Assembly (NCBI GenBank): GCA_963210315.1
Contig: OY723262.1
Coordinates: 1,426,001 to 1,490,000, forward strand
DNA length: 64,000 nt
Origin: Rhynchopus euleeides
Taxonomy: Eukaryota; Euglenozoa; Diplonemea; Diplonemida; Diplonemidae
Reading direction: 5' to 3'
The position numbers and the translations under genes are program-made. Positions 54,012 to 64,000 of this stretch are shown in pieces (positions within the stretch are counted from its first letter, which is position 1; the number at the start of each line of letters is the position of its first letter). Under the pieces are notes generated by a model, which was not told the DNA's origin, searched no databases, and saw only the letters and a list, made by a program, of their open reading frames with translations.

Positions 54012-55499
54012 GCACTGAATGCCCTTGTCTTTTGTTCCCTAGCCCTGCCAGCATGCTCGGACCTGCCGACAGGCCGACATGCGCCAAGCGACCGACAGCG
54101 AGAGCAGCAGCTCGAGTGAGAAGCGTGACACGTCCCTCTGCCCTCACCCCTTCCTGGTCTGCCACTCTTGGTCTTGTGTTAGTGAGAGCAGTGCGTGTTG
54201 ACACCTGCACACACTCAGGCAGCCAGCCATGTGGGGAGACGCACATGTATACATCACCACACCACACACGTATCGCATCGACCTGTGTGTGAGATGTCGT
54301 TGTGCTGACCGTGAAGGCGGTGCACAAATTGTATTGATATTGTATTGCTGAATGATGACAACAGCACCCTCTCCGGTCTCAACTCAACACATGGGAGACA
54401 GATTGCAACTTCGAACAACCCCGTTACCCGTCTGACAGCATGCGGTGTGTGTCGGTGTGCCGGTGTGCTGGTGTGCACTGCTGTGTGGAGGTGGGGGTGC
54501 CCTGCTCATGATGAGACAAACCAATCTATTCATGCGTGTCTTTAAACGGATCCCTGCGGGGGATGTTGATACAACGGAAGGCTACATACTGCTGACAGGC
54601 ACACCATCCCACAATGCAGCCTCCCTCAGGCTGTGTGCGTGTGTGCAGAGAACAGCCCTGCCTTGCAATGATGACCAATATGCAGCCTCCCTCTTCCGAA
54701 TGGCTTTGACGAGTCCCTGCTCCGAACCTAAAGGCACTTCATGTGCTTCCAAGCTCTGATGTGGCACACCTGTGGGCAGGAAACCCGTAATGTAACCCGT
54801 GTGGCGTGTGATGATAGAATTACTCCAGGGCACTGGACGCTGAGCAGCCTCGTGCTGCGCTGCTGAACATCGTAATTCTCAATCAGCGTTGACATTCTCT
54901 GACAAGCCACTTCATTCCATTCCACACCGTGTCCACGACACCCATCACGTCAAGTCACGTCAGCACACCACACATGCACGGATGTCGTTGCTGACCGTGA
55001 AGGCGGTAGACACATTGTATTGTTATTGTATGCCGAATGATGACAACAGCACCCTCTCCGGTCTCAACTCAACACATGGGAGACAGATTGCAACTTCGAA
55101 CAACCCCGTTACCCGTCTGACAGCATCTGTAGTCTCTCCTTCACGCCGGTGTCTCGGACGATCGATTCGACTGATCTTCCCACCCGCTCCACCTCGTCAT
55201 CGAGGCATTGGGGCAGGTCGGCCGCAGGCGGACCGCGCCTGGCATCGCTGCAGCTGCTGCTCCCTCCCAACGGCGGCAGTATCGCCTGCCGCCTGCCGAG
55301 CCGCGACCTCAAGGTCGCTGCGACAGATACACCATCTCGTGCCGTGCGCCCTGTCCAGCTCAGTGGGGACTGCTTGTCCGTCTTGTCGCCCTGATTGTCG
55401 CATCGGTTCTCCAGGCACCTTCACATCACACACACCTTGATTGCCTTCACCCCCACAGCACAGTGTGTCCTCCTCACACCTGGGCCCTGCACGCCCCCC
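54012..55499. other. Inter-gene part of the repeat unit
   Basis: Contains the unit junction, both 150-bp boxes and the minus-strand open segments described for unit 1. After the gene stop, TTCCCTAG near 54,041 could be an acceptor leading into another short frame. The same sequence recurs at 57,825-59,312 and 61,638-63,125. Confidence 0.5.
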
Positions 55500-57012
55500 A
55501 TGGCCCTGCCCTTCCTGAGGGTCGCGCTGCTGGCCCTCTCCGCCACCCTCTGTTTCAGCTCTGATGACGCTGTGCATCTCGCACACGTCACAGAGGTCCT
55601 GCGTGCCTCACGTGGTGCGGAGCAACCCCCGCGCCTGCAGCTGCTGAGATCAGTGGAGGTGTGGGACGACGCCCTGTGGCTGGCTGCGCTGCGGGCACTG
55701 CGGCGCACCTCAGAGCGCACCGTGCAGCAGGCGCTGCGCACGGCGGCAGTCGTGCCTCGTAATGCCTCCTTCGACGATGCTCACTGTCGGCACCAGCTGA
55801 AGCTGCATTATGATGTGGCCGAGAATGGCGCCGCACGCCTCCGCAACCGTTGCGATGGCCGTGGAGGTTATGCCTTTACGGAGGCACGGGCCCTTAAGCT
55901 GCAGTTTGAACACACTGCGCTGTGCCCTGGTGCTGCTCCGCAGGAGACACGCCGCACACTGGAGCTGCGGCAGGACCATCACTTCGAGGTGCAGAGGCTT
56001 CTCTACGGCGAGGGTGTGACCCTACCCGTCACCGTGGACCTGTCGTGGGCTGTGGATGCATCACAGGCGCTCCGCCTGCGTGCCCCCGAGGCCCTGACCC
56101 ACCTGGTGGATGTGCTGGAGGCCGCGCTGGGAGCACCCAGGCACCCCCTGCGCCTGCCTGTGCCCGTGGTGCTGGAGGACGGGCACCCGATTGCCGCGGA
56201 GGAGGATCTCGCGCCCCTGATGCACGACGCGGCGGCAGGCCTTGCGCGTGTCACCGCAACGCTGCAGGCCGACCAACCCAGCTCCCTGCATGCTGCTGTG
56301 GAGCTGCTGACCGGGCTGCGTGCGGTGATATCCGCCCTGCGCGACTCACACAACGCTGCTTGCTGTGCAGAGTCGCGCCTTCAGCGAGGCGGCGAGGGCT
56401 GTGGACGCCGACTACTGTCGCCCCACCCTGCCTACGGATGTTGGTGCGGATGTGCTGCAGGCGCCCTTCCGGCTCGGCCCTCTGGAGTGGGCTGTCGGCA
56501 GCGCCGTGCCACAGGGCACCGTGCGCCTGAGCTCCGGAGGCACCACCCTGCAGGCCGTGACACGCGAGGTTGGGGACAGTGGGGACAGGGTGCAGCTGCA
56601 CTTCGGCAGCACCCTGTCGACTGCCTTCGAGGGGCGCATGTTTGTGCACGCGGCAGTCTGCGCAAATCCCAACGGCTGCACCCCTGACCTGCACGTCGAG
56701 GCACATGCACACGGCAGCTTCATCGCTGCCCTCGGCCGGCCTGTGAAGGGGGGCTTCCGCCTCGAGTCGGCTGTGCTGCTGCAGGGCGGCAAGGCGCTCG
56801 ATACCGTGTTGCGTGCAGAGGTGCTCCCCCCACCGCAGACCGCACGCCGGATGGCGGCGTCGCTCAGCCCCGAGCAGCGCCGCATGGCTGAGACGTACCG
56901 TGCCCTGCAGCTGCAGGCAGCAGGCCTTGTGGTGGTGGTGATCCACACGGCCCCCCTGTTGGCCGACGTACTCCACCTCGTGCCTGGCAGCCTCTCACGC
57001 GCACCGCCCTGA
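55500..57012 (+). CDS. Signal-peptide protein of unknown family, unit 2
   Basis: Same sequence as the unit 1 gene, including the frame break (shifted 3,813 bases to 56325-56370). Because the break is present in every full copy it is not a random read error in one unit. Confidence 0.6.
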
Positions 57013-57017
57013 GGTTG

Positions 57018-57824
57018 ATGACGGATGGAGTGAGCAGCGACGCGCTCCGCTTCGATGAGGGTGTGCACGGGGCCCTGTCTGCTTCACAGCGTCTCGCTGT
57101 GGTGAGGGAGAATGTCGAGTCTGTGCAGGCTTACATGCAGACCGTCCGTCCCACCTGGTCTGGCACCCGCAAGCGCGAGGTGCAGAAGCGCGTGCCGAAG
57201 CCGTGTATCGCTACCGATGAGGTGCTCCTAGCGGACGACGACTTCGACGATGAGAGCTATGCTGACTTGCAGGGGGAGGGGGAGGGGCACAGCCCCAGAG
57301 GAGTCGAGACAGGGTCGGGCAGTGGGTCGGTGCTCCACACATTAGCGTCTCGGGTTGATCGCTACTTCGATGCGTACGATGTGCATGAGGCGGTGCGCCC
57401 TGCCATTCTCCGCCTGGGGAAGGACCGTGGGATCGACCTGAATCAGGCCTTTCGAGGGGGCACAGAGCTCGTCGACGTTCTGACGCGTGCTGGCGACAGC
57501 GTGGTGCGGCATGCCGAGCTGCACGTTGTCAGCCTCACAAAGTTCTTCTTGAGTGGTACGCCCTGTACAGAGGATGAGTCCCGCTTCGCCACCCAAGACG
57601 ACAAGCTGGTAGATCTGCTCCCCCCGCACGAGCTGCTGTCACCCCCCCGCCCCCCACCTGCAGGGAAGGGGGTGCTGCCCTACACTTCTGCGAGCCTGCC
57701 GGCCATTGTCATGGCGGCTGCGGTGCATGGTGTGCGCCCCATTGACGTTGTGGCGCCAGTTTCCTTCGCAGCCTGCAACCGCACCATGCCGTGGCTCTTC
57801 GCACACAGGCCGCCGCCTGTCTGA
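57018..57824 (+). CDS. Unknown acidic-linker protein, unit 2
   Basis: Identical by eye to the unit 1 gene at 53205; same five-base gap from the preceding stop. Confidence 0.55.
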   Translation: MTDGVSSDALRFDEGVHGALSASQRLAVVRENVESVQAYMQTVRPTWSGTRKREVQKRVPKPCIATDEVLLADDDFDDESYADLQGEGEGHSPRGVETGSGSGSVLHTLASRVDRYFDAYDVHEAVRPAILRLGKDRGIDLNQAFRGGTELVDVLTRAGDSVVRHAELHVVSLTKFFLSGTPCTEDESRFATQDDKLVDLLPPHELLSPPRPPPAGKGVLPYTSASLPAIVMAAAVHGVRPIDVVAPVSFAACNRTMPWLFAHRPPPV

Positions 57825-59312
57825 GCACTGAATGCCCTTGTCTTTTGTTCCCTAGCCCTGCCAGCATGCTCGGACCTGCCGACAGGCCGACATGCGCCAA
57901 GCGACCGACAGCGAGAGCAGCAGCTCGAGTGAGAAGCGTGACACGTCCCTCTGCCCTCACCCCTTCCTGGTCTGCCACTCTTGGTCTTGTGTTAGTGAGA
58001 GCAGTGCGTGTTGACACCTGCACACACTCAGGCAGCCAGCCATGTGGGGAGACGCACATGTATACATCACCACACCACACACGTATCGCATCGACCTGTG
58101 TGTGAGATGTCGTTGTGCTGACCGTGAAGGCGGTGCACAAATTGTATTGATATTGTATTGCTGAATGATGACAACAGCACCCTCTCCGGTCTCAACTCAA
58201 CACATGGGAGACAGATTGCAACTTCGAACAACCCCGTTACCCGTCTGACAGCATGCGGTGTGTGTCGGTGTGCCGGTGTGCTGGTGTGCACTGCTGTGTG
58301 GAGGTGGGGGTGCCCTGCTCATGATGAGACAAACCAATCTATTCATGCGTGTCTTTAAACGGATCCCTGCGGGGGATGTTGATACAACGGAAGGCTACAT
58401 ACTGCTGACAGGCACACCATCCCACAATGCAGCCTCCCTCAGGCTGTGTGCGTGTGTGCAGAGAACAGCCCTGCCTTGCAATGATGACCAATATGCAGCC
58501 TCCCTCTTCCGAATGGCTTTGACGAGTCCCTGCTCCGAACCTAAAGGCACTTCATGTGCTTCCAAGCTCTGATGTGGCACACCTGTGGGCAGGAAACCCG
58601 TAATGTAACCCGTGTGGCGTGTGATGATAGAATTACTCCAGGGCACTGGACGCTGAGCAGCCTCGTGCTGCGCTGCTGAACATCGTAATTCTCAATCAGC
58701 GTTGACATTCTCTGACAAGCCACTTCATTCCATTCCACACCGTGTCCACGACACCCATCACGTCAAGTCACGTCAGCACACCACACATGCACGGATGTCG
58801 TTGCTGACCGTGAAGGCGGTAGACACATTGTATTGTTATTGTATGCCGAATGATGACAACAGCACCCTCTCCGGTCTCAACTCAACACATGGGAGACAGA
58901 TTGCAACTTCGAACAACCCCGTTACCCGTCTGACAGCATCTGTAGTCTCTCCTTCACGCCGGTGTCTCGGACGATCGATTCGACTGATCTTCCCACCCGC
59001 TCCACCTCGTCATCGAGGCATTGGGGCAGGTCGGCCGCAGGCGGACCGCGCCTGGCATCGCTGCAGCTGCTGCTCCCTCCCAACGGCGGCAGTATCGCCT
59101 GCCGCCTGCCGAGCCGCGACCTCAAGGTCGCTGCGACAGATACACCATCTCGTGCCGTGCGCCCTGTCCAGCTCAGTGGGGACTGCTTGTCCGTCTTGTC
59201 GCCCTGATTGTCGCATCGGTTCTCCAGGCACCTTCACATCACACACACCTTGATTGCCTTCACCCCCACAGCACAGTGTGTCCTCCTCACACCTGGGCCC
59301 TGCACGCCCCCC
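57825..59312. other. Inter-gene part of the repeat unit (2/3)
   Basis: Repeat of 54012-55499; nothing new. Confidence 0.5.
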
Positions 59313-60825
59313 ATGGCCCTGCCCTTCCTGAGGGTCGCGCTGCTGGCCCTCTCCGCCACCCTCTGTTTCAGCTCTGATGACGCTGTGCATCTCGCACACG
59401 TCACAGAGGTCCTGCGTGCCTCACGTGGTGCGGAGCAACCCCCGCGCCTGCAGCTGCTGAGATCAGTGGAGGTGTGGGACGACGCCCTGTGGCTGGCTGC
59501 GCTGCGGGCACTGCGGCGCACCTCAGAGCGCACCGTGCAGCAGGCGCTGCGCACGGCGGCAGTCGTGCCTCGTAATGCCTCCTTCGACGATGCTCACTGT
59601 CGGCACCAGCTGAAGCTGCATTATGATGTGGCCGAGAATGGCGCCGCACGCCTCCGCAACCGTTGCGATGGCCGTGGAGGTTATGCCTTTACGGAGGCAC
59701 GGGCCCTTAAGCTGCAGTTTGAACACACTGCGCTGTGCCCTGGTGCTGCTCCGCAGGAGACACGCCGCACACTGGAGCTGCGGCAGGACCATCACTTCGA
59801 GGTGCAGAGGCTTCTCTACGGCGAGGGTGTGACCCTACCCGTCACCGTGGACCTGTCGTGGGCTGTGGATGCATCACAGGCGCTCCGCCTGCGTGCCCCC
59901 GAGGCCCTGACCCACCTGGTGGATGTGCTGGAGGCCGCGCTGGGAGCACCCAGGCACCCCCTGCGCCTGCCTGTGCCCGTGGTGCTGGAGGACGGGCACC
60001 CGATTGCCGCGGAGGAGGATCTCGCGCCCCTGATGCACGACGCGGCGGCAGGCCTTGCGCGTGTCACCGCAACGCTGCAGGCCGACCAACCCAGCTCCCT
60101 GCATGCTGCTGTGGAGCTGCTGACCGGGCTGCGTGCGGTGATATCCGCCCTGCGCGACTCACACAACGCTGCTTGCTGTGCAGAGTCGCGCCTTCAGCGA
60201 GGCGGCGAGGGCTGTGGACGCCGACTACTGTCGCCCCACCCTGCCTACGGATGTTGGTGCGGATGTGCTGCAGGCGCCCTTCCGGCTCGGCCCTCTGGAG
60301 TGGGCTGTCGGCAGCGCCGTGCCACAGGGCACCGTGCGCCTGAGCTCCGGAGGCACCACCCTGCAGGCCGTGACACGCGAGGTTGGGGACAGTGGGGACA
60401 GGGTGCAGCTGCACTTCGGCAGCACCCTGTCGACTGCCTTCGAGGGGCGCATGTTTGTGCACGCGGCAGTCTGCGCAAATCCCAACGGCTGCACCCCTGA
60501 CCTGCACGTCGAGGCACATGCACACGGCAGCTTCATCGCTGCCCTCGGCCGGCCTGTGAAGGGGGGCTTCCGCCTCGAGTCGGCTGTGCTGCTGCAGGGC
60601 GGCAAGGCGCTCGATACCGTGTTGCGTGCAGAGGTGCTCCCCCCACCGCAGACCGCACGCCGGATGGCGGCGTCGCTCAGCCCCGAGCAGCGCCGCATGG
60701 CTGAGACGTACCGTGCCCTGCAGCTGCAGGCAGCAGGCCTTGTGGTGGTGGTGATCCACACGGCCCCCCTGTTGGCCGACGTACTCCACCTCGTGCCTGG
60801 CAGCCTCTCACGCGCACCGCCCTGA
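59313..60825 (+). CDS. Signal-peptide protein of unknown family, unit 3
   Basis: Same as units 1 and 2, with the same frame break at 60138-60183. Confidence 0.6.
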
Positions 60826-60830
60826 GGTTG

Positions 60831-61637
60831 ATGACGGATGGAGTGAGCAGCGACGCGCTCCGCTTCGATGAGGGTGTGCACGGGGCCCTGTCTGCTTCAC
60901 AGCGTCTCGCTGTGGTGAGGGAGAATGTCGAGTCTGTGCAGGCTTACATGCAGACCGTCCGTCCCACCTGGTCTGGCACCCGCAAGCGCGAGGTGCAGAA
61001 GCGCGTGCCGAAGCCGTGTATCGCTACCGATGAGGTGCTCCTAGCGGACGACGACTTCGACGATGAGAGCTATGCTGACTTGCAGGGGGAGGGGGAGGGG
61101 CACAGCCCCAGAGGAGTCGAGACAGGGTCGGGCAGTGGGTCGGTGCTCCACACATTAGCGTCTCGGGTTGATCGCTACTTCGATGCGTACGATGTGCATG
61201 AGGCGGTGCGCCCTGCCATTCTCCGCCTGGGGAAGGACCGTGGGATCGACCTGAATCAGGCCTTTCGAGGGGGCACAGAGCTCGTCGACGTTCTGACGCG
61301 TGCTGGCGACAGCGTGGTGCGGCATGCCGAGCTGCACGTTGTCAGCCTCACAAAGTTCTTCTTGAGTGGTACGCCCTGTACAGAGGATGAGTCCCGCTTC
61401 GCCACCCAAGACGACAAGCTGGTAGATCTGCTCCCCCCGCACGAGCTGCTGTCACCCCCCCGCCCCCCACCTGCAGGGAAGGGGGTGCTGCCCTACACTT
61501 CTGCGAGCCTGCCGGCCATTGTCATGGCGGCTGCGGTGCATGGTGTGCGCCCCATTGACGTTGTGGCGCCAGTTTCCTTCGCAGCCTGCAACCGCACCAT
61601 GCCGTGGCTCTTCGCACACAGGCCGCCGCCTGTCTGA
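60831..61637 (+). CDS. Unknown acidic-linker protein, unit 3
   Basis: Same as the gene at 53205. Confidence 0.55.
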   Translation: MTDGVSSDALRFDEGVHGALSASQRLAVVRENVESVQAYMQTVRPTWSGTRKREVQKRVPKPCIATDEVLLADDDFDDESYADLQGEGEGHSPRGVETGSGSGSVLHTLASRVDRYFDAYDVHEAVRPAILRLGKDRGIDLNQAFRGGTELVDVLTRAGDSVVRHAELHVVSLTKFFLSGTPCTEDESRFATQDDKLVDLLPPHELLSPPRPPPAGKGVLPYTSASLPAIVMAAAVHGVRPIDVVAPVSFAACNRTMPWLFAHRPPPV

Positions 61638-63125
61638 GCACTGAATGCCCTTGTCTTTTGTTCCCTAGCCCTGCCAGCATGCTCGGACCTGCCGACAGGC
61701 CGACATGCGCCAAGCGACCGACAGCGAGAGCAGCAGCTCGAGTGAGAAGCGTGACACGTCCCTCTGCCCTCACCCCTTCCTGGTCTGCCACTCTTGGTCT
61801 TGTGTTAGTGAGAGCAGTGCGTGTTGACACCTGCACACACTCAGGCAGCCAGCCATGTGGGGAGACGCACATGTATACATCACCACACCACACACGTATC
61901 GCATCGACCTGTGTGTGAGATGTCGTTGTGCTGACCGTGAAGGCGGTGCACAAATTGTATTGATATTGTATTGCTGAATGATGACAACAGCACCCTCTCC
62001 GGTCTCAACTCAACACATGGGAGACAGATTGCAACTTCGAACAACCCCGTTACCCGTCTGACAGCATGCGGTGTGTGTCGGTGTGCCGGTGTGCTGGTGT
62101 GCACTGCTGTGTGGAGGTGGGGGTGCCCTGCTCATGATGAGACAAACCAATCTATTCATGCGTGTCTTTAAACGGATCCCTGCGGGGGATGTTGATACAA
62201 CGGAAGGCTACATACTGCTGACAGGCACACCATCCCACAATGCAGCCTCCCTCAGGCTGTGTGCGTGTGTGCAGAGAACAGCCCTGCCTTGCAATGATGA
62301 CCAATATGCAGCCTCCCTCTTCCGAATGGCTTTGACGAGTCCCTGCTCCGAACCTAAAGGCACTTCATGTGCTTCCAAGCTCTGATGTGGCACACCTGTG
62401 GGCAGGAAACCCGTAATGTAACCCGTGTGGCGTGTGATGATAGAATTACTCCAGGGCACTGGACGCTGAGCAGCCTCGTGCTGCGCTGCTGAACATCGTA
62501 ATTCTCAATCAGCGTTGACATTCTCTGACAAGCCACTTCATTCCATTCCACACCGTGTCCACGACACCCATCACGTCAAGTCACGTCAGCACACCACACA
62601 TGCACGGATGTCGTTGCTGACCGTGAAGGCGGTAGACACATTGTATTGTTATTGTATGCCGAATGATGACAACAGCACCCTCTCCGGTCTCAACTCAACA
62701 CATGGGAGACAGATTGCAACTTCGAACAACCCCGTTACCCGTCTGACAGCATCTGTAGTCTCTCCTTCACGCCGGTGTCTCGGACGATCGATTCGACTGA
62801 TCTTCCCACCCGCTCCACCTCGTCATCGAGGCATTGGGGCAGGTCGGCCGCAGGCGGACCGCGCCTGGCATCGCTGCAGCTGCTGCTCCCTCCCAACGGC
62901 GGCAGTATCGCCTGCCGCCTGCCGAGCCGCGACCTCAAGGTCGCTGCGACAGATACACCATCTCGTGCCGTGCGCCCTGTCCAGCTCAGTGGGGACTGCT
63001 TGTCCGTCTTGTCGCCCTGATTGTCGCATCGGTTCTCCAGGCACCTTCACATCACACACACCTTGATTGCCTTCACCCCCACAGCACAGTGTGTCCTCCT
63101 CACACCTGGGCCCTGCACGCCCCCC
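61638..63125. other. Inter-gene part of the repeat unit (3/4)
   Basis: Repeat of 54012-55499; nothing new. Confidence 0.5.
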
Positions 63126-64000
63126 ATGGCCCTGCCCTTCCTGAGGGTCGCGCTGCTGGCCCTCTCCGCCACCCTCTGTTTCAGCTCTGATGACGCTGTG
63201 CATCTCGCACACGTCACAGAGGTCCTGCGTGCCTCACGTGGTGCGGAGCAACCCCCGCGCCTGCAGCTGCTGAGATCAGTGGAGGTGTGGGACGACGCCC
63301 TGTGGCTGGCTGCGCTGCGGGCACTGCGGCGCACCTCAGAGCGCACCGTGCAGCAGGCGCTGCGCACGGCGGCAGTCGTGCCTCGTAATGCCTCCTTCGA
63401 CGATGCTCACTGTCGGCACCAGCTGAAGCTGCATTATGATGTGGCCGAGAATGGCGCCGCACGCCTCCGCAACCGTTGCGATGGCCGTGGAGGTTATGCC
63501 TTTACGGAGGCACGGGCCCTTAAGCTGCAGTTTGAACACACTGCGCTGTGCCCTGGTGCTGCTCCGCAGGAGACACGCCGCACACTGGAGCTGCGGCAGG
63601 ACCATCACTTCGAGGTGCAGAGGCTTCTCTACGGCGAGGGTGTGACCCTACCCGTCACCGTGGACCTGTCGTGGGCTGTGGATGCATCACAGGCGCTCCG
63701 CCTGCGTGCCCCCGAGGCCCTGACCCACCTGGTGGATGTGCTGGAGGCCGCGCTGGGAGCACCCAGGCACCCCCTGCGCCTGCCTGTGCCCGTGGTGCTG
63801 GAGGACGGGCACCCGATTGCCGCGGAGGAGGATCTCGCGCCCCTGATGCACGACGCGGCGGCAGGCCTTGCGCGTGTCACCGCAACGCTGCAGGCCGACC
63901 AACCCAGCTCCCTGCATGCTGCTGTGGAGCTGCTGACCGGGCTGCGTGCGGTGATATCCGCCCTGCGCGACTCACACAACGCTGCTTGCTGTGCAGAGTC
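63126..64000 (+). CDS. Signal-peptide protein of unknown family, unit 4 (cut by window edge)
   Basis: First 875 bases of the fourth copy. It includes the frame-break site (63951-63996), just inside the edge. Confidence 0.6.
   Translation, partial: MALPFLRVALLALSATLCFSSDDAVHLAHVTEVLRASRGAEQPPRLQLLRSVEVWDDALWLAALRALRRTSERTVQQALRTAAVVPRNASFDDAHCRHQLKLHYDVAENGAARLRNRCDGRGGYAFTEARALKLQFEHTALCPGAAPQETRRTLELRQDHHFEVQRLLYGEGVTLPVTVDLSWAVDASQALRLRAPEALTHLVDVLEAALGAPRHPLRLPVPVVLEDGHPIAAEEDLAPLMHDAAAGLARVTATLQADQPSSLHAAVELLTGLRAVISALRDSHNAACCAE

Larger units (their letters stand above)
50531..64000 (+). repeat. Head-to-tail array of a 3,813-bp unit, about 3.5 copies, open at right edge
   Basis: Homologous positions recur every 3,813 bases (for example 51687, 55500, 59313, 63126). 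Units begin about 50531, 54344, 58157 and 61970; the last is cut by the window. Units 2 to 4 look identical by eye; unit 1 differs at a few bases near its left end. Each unit has a box of about 150 bp (GCTGACCGTGAAGGCGGT ... CCCGTCTGACAGCAT) present twice, about 690 bases apart (for example 54293-54445 and 54981-55126). These boxes could have driven unequal crossing-over. Each unit holds two + strand genes and some minus-strand open segments. Confidence 0.95.

Noticed and set aside
1-64000. CRISPR arrays, bacterial operons, riboswitches
   Set aside because: Spliced genes, SF3B4, PEX1, eS12 and a K+ channel make the DNA nuclear eukaryotic; the tandem repeats have no spacer structure.
1-64000. 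tRNA, rRNA and spliced-leader RNA genes
   Set aside because: I saw no convincing cloverleaf or rRNA core by eye; a covariance-model scan would be needed to exclude short RNA genes.

Overview
The window is nuclear DNA of a unicellular eukaryote. I read it as a euglenozoan, most likely a diplonemid or a relative; this is inference, not proof. The evidence is fourfold. All twelve well-supported genes between 13.5 and 49 kb lie on the + strand, as in polycistronic clusters. Most recognised genes have a C-rich tract ending in AG, usually GCAG, shortly before the ATG, as expected for spliced-leader addition; the two eS12 genes and SF3B4 fit less well. Coding regions are GC-rich at third positions. 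One gene (47.6 kb) has the N-terminal domain, EF-hand pair and coiled coil of the trypanosomatid flagellar-pocket collar protein BILBO1. Short cis-introns with a uniform GTATG/GTGTG donor and an ACAG acceptor are common, which argues against a trypanosomatid itself.

Layout. 1-2.6 kb: the 5' part of a large minus-strand transposon gene running off the left edge (USP-like region, zinc finger, hAT-type transposase core). 2.7-13.5 kb: no host genes; A-rich repeats, a large AT palindrome, three inverted-repeat elements (one with terminal inverted repeats and a 5-bp target duplication), and a BED-finger transposon relic. 13.5-29 kb: theta-class GST, a probable mitochondrial helical protein, PEX1, an IQ/EF-hand protein, a coiled-coil protein, and a nuclear sirtuin with a GGCT-like domain inserted into its zinc module. 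29.5-34.4 kb: voltage-gated K+ channel with many small 3' exons. 34.7-38 kb: two copies of ribosomal protein eS12. 38.4-40.2 kb: splicing factor SF3B4. 41.8-49 kb: an unknown protein, a block of GC-rich palindromic repeats, a Golgi-type glycosyltransferase and the BILBO1-like protein.

50.5 kb to the right edge: a 3,813-bp unit repeated head to tail about 3.5 times with almost no divergence. Each unit carries a gene for a signal-peptide protein of unknown family (with a conserved reading-frame break) and a second unknown gene just downstream.

The genes do not form one pathway. They are a housekeeping mixture (translation, splicing, peroxisome or glycosome import, redox, chromatin, ion transport, flagellar cytoskeleton), as expected of a polycistronic euglenozoan cluster. 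The most novel items are the sirtuin-GGCT fusion, the USP-hAT transposon protein, the split between ACAG (cis) and GCAG (trans) acceptors, and the 3.8-kb array.
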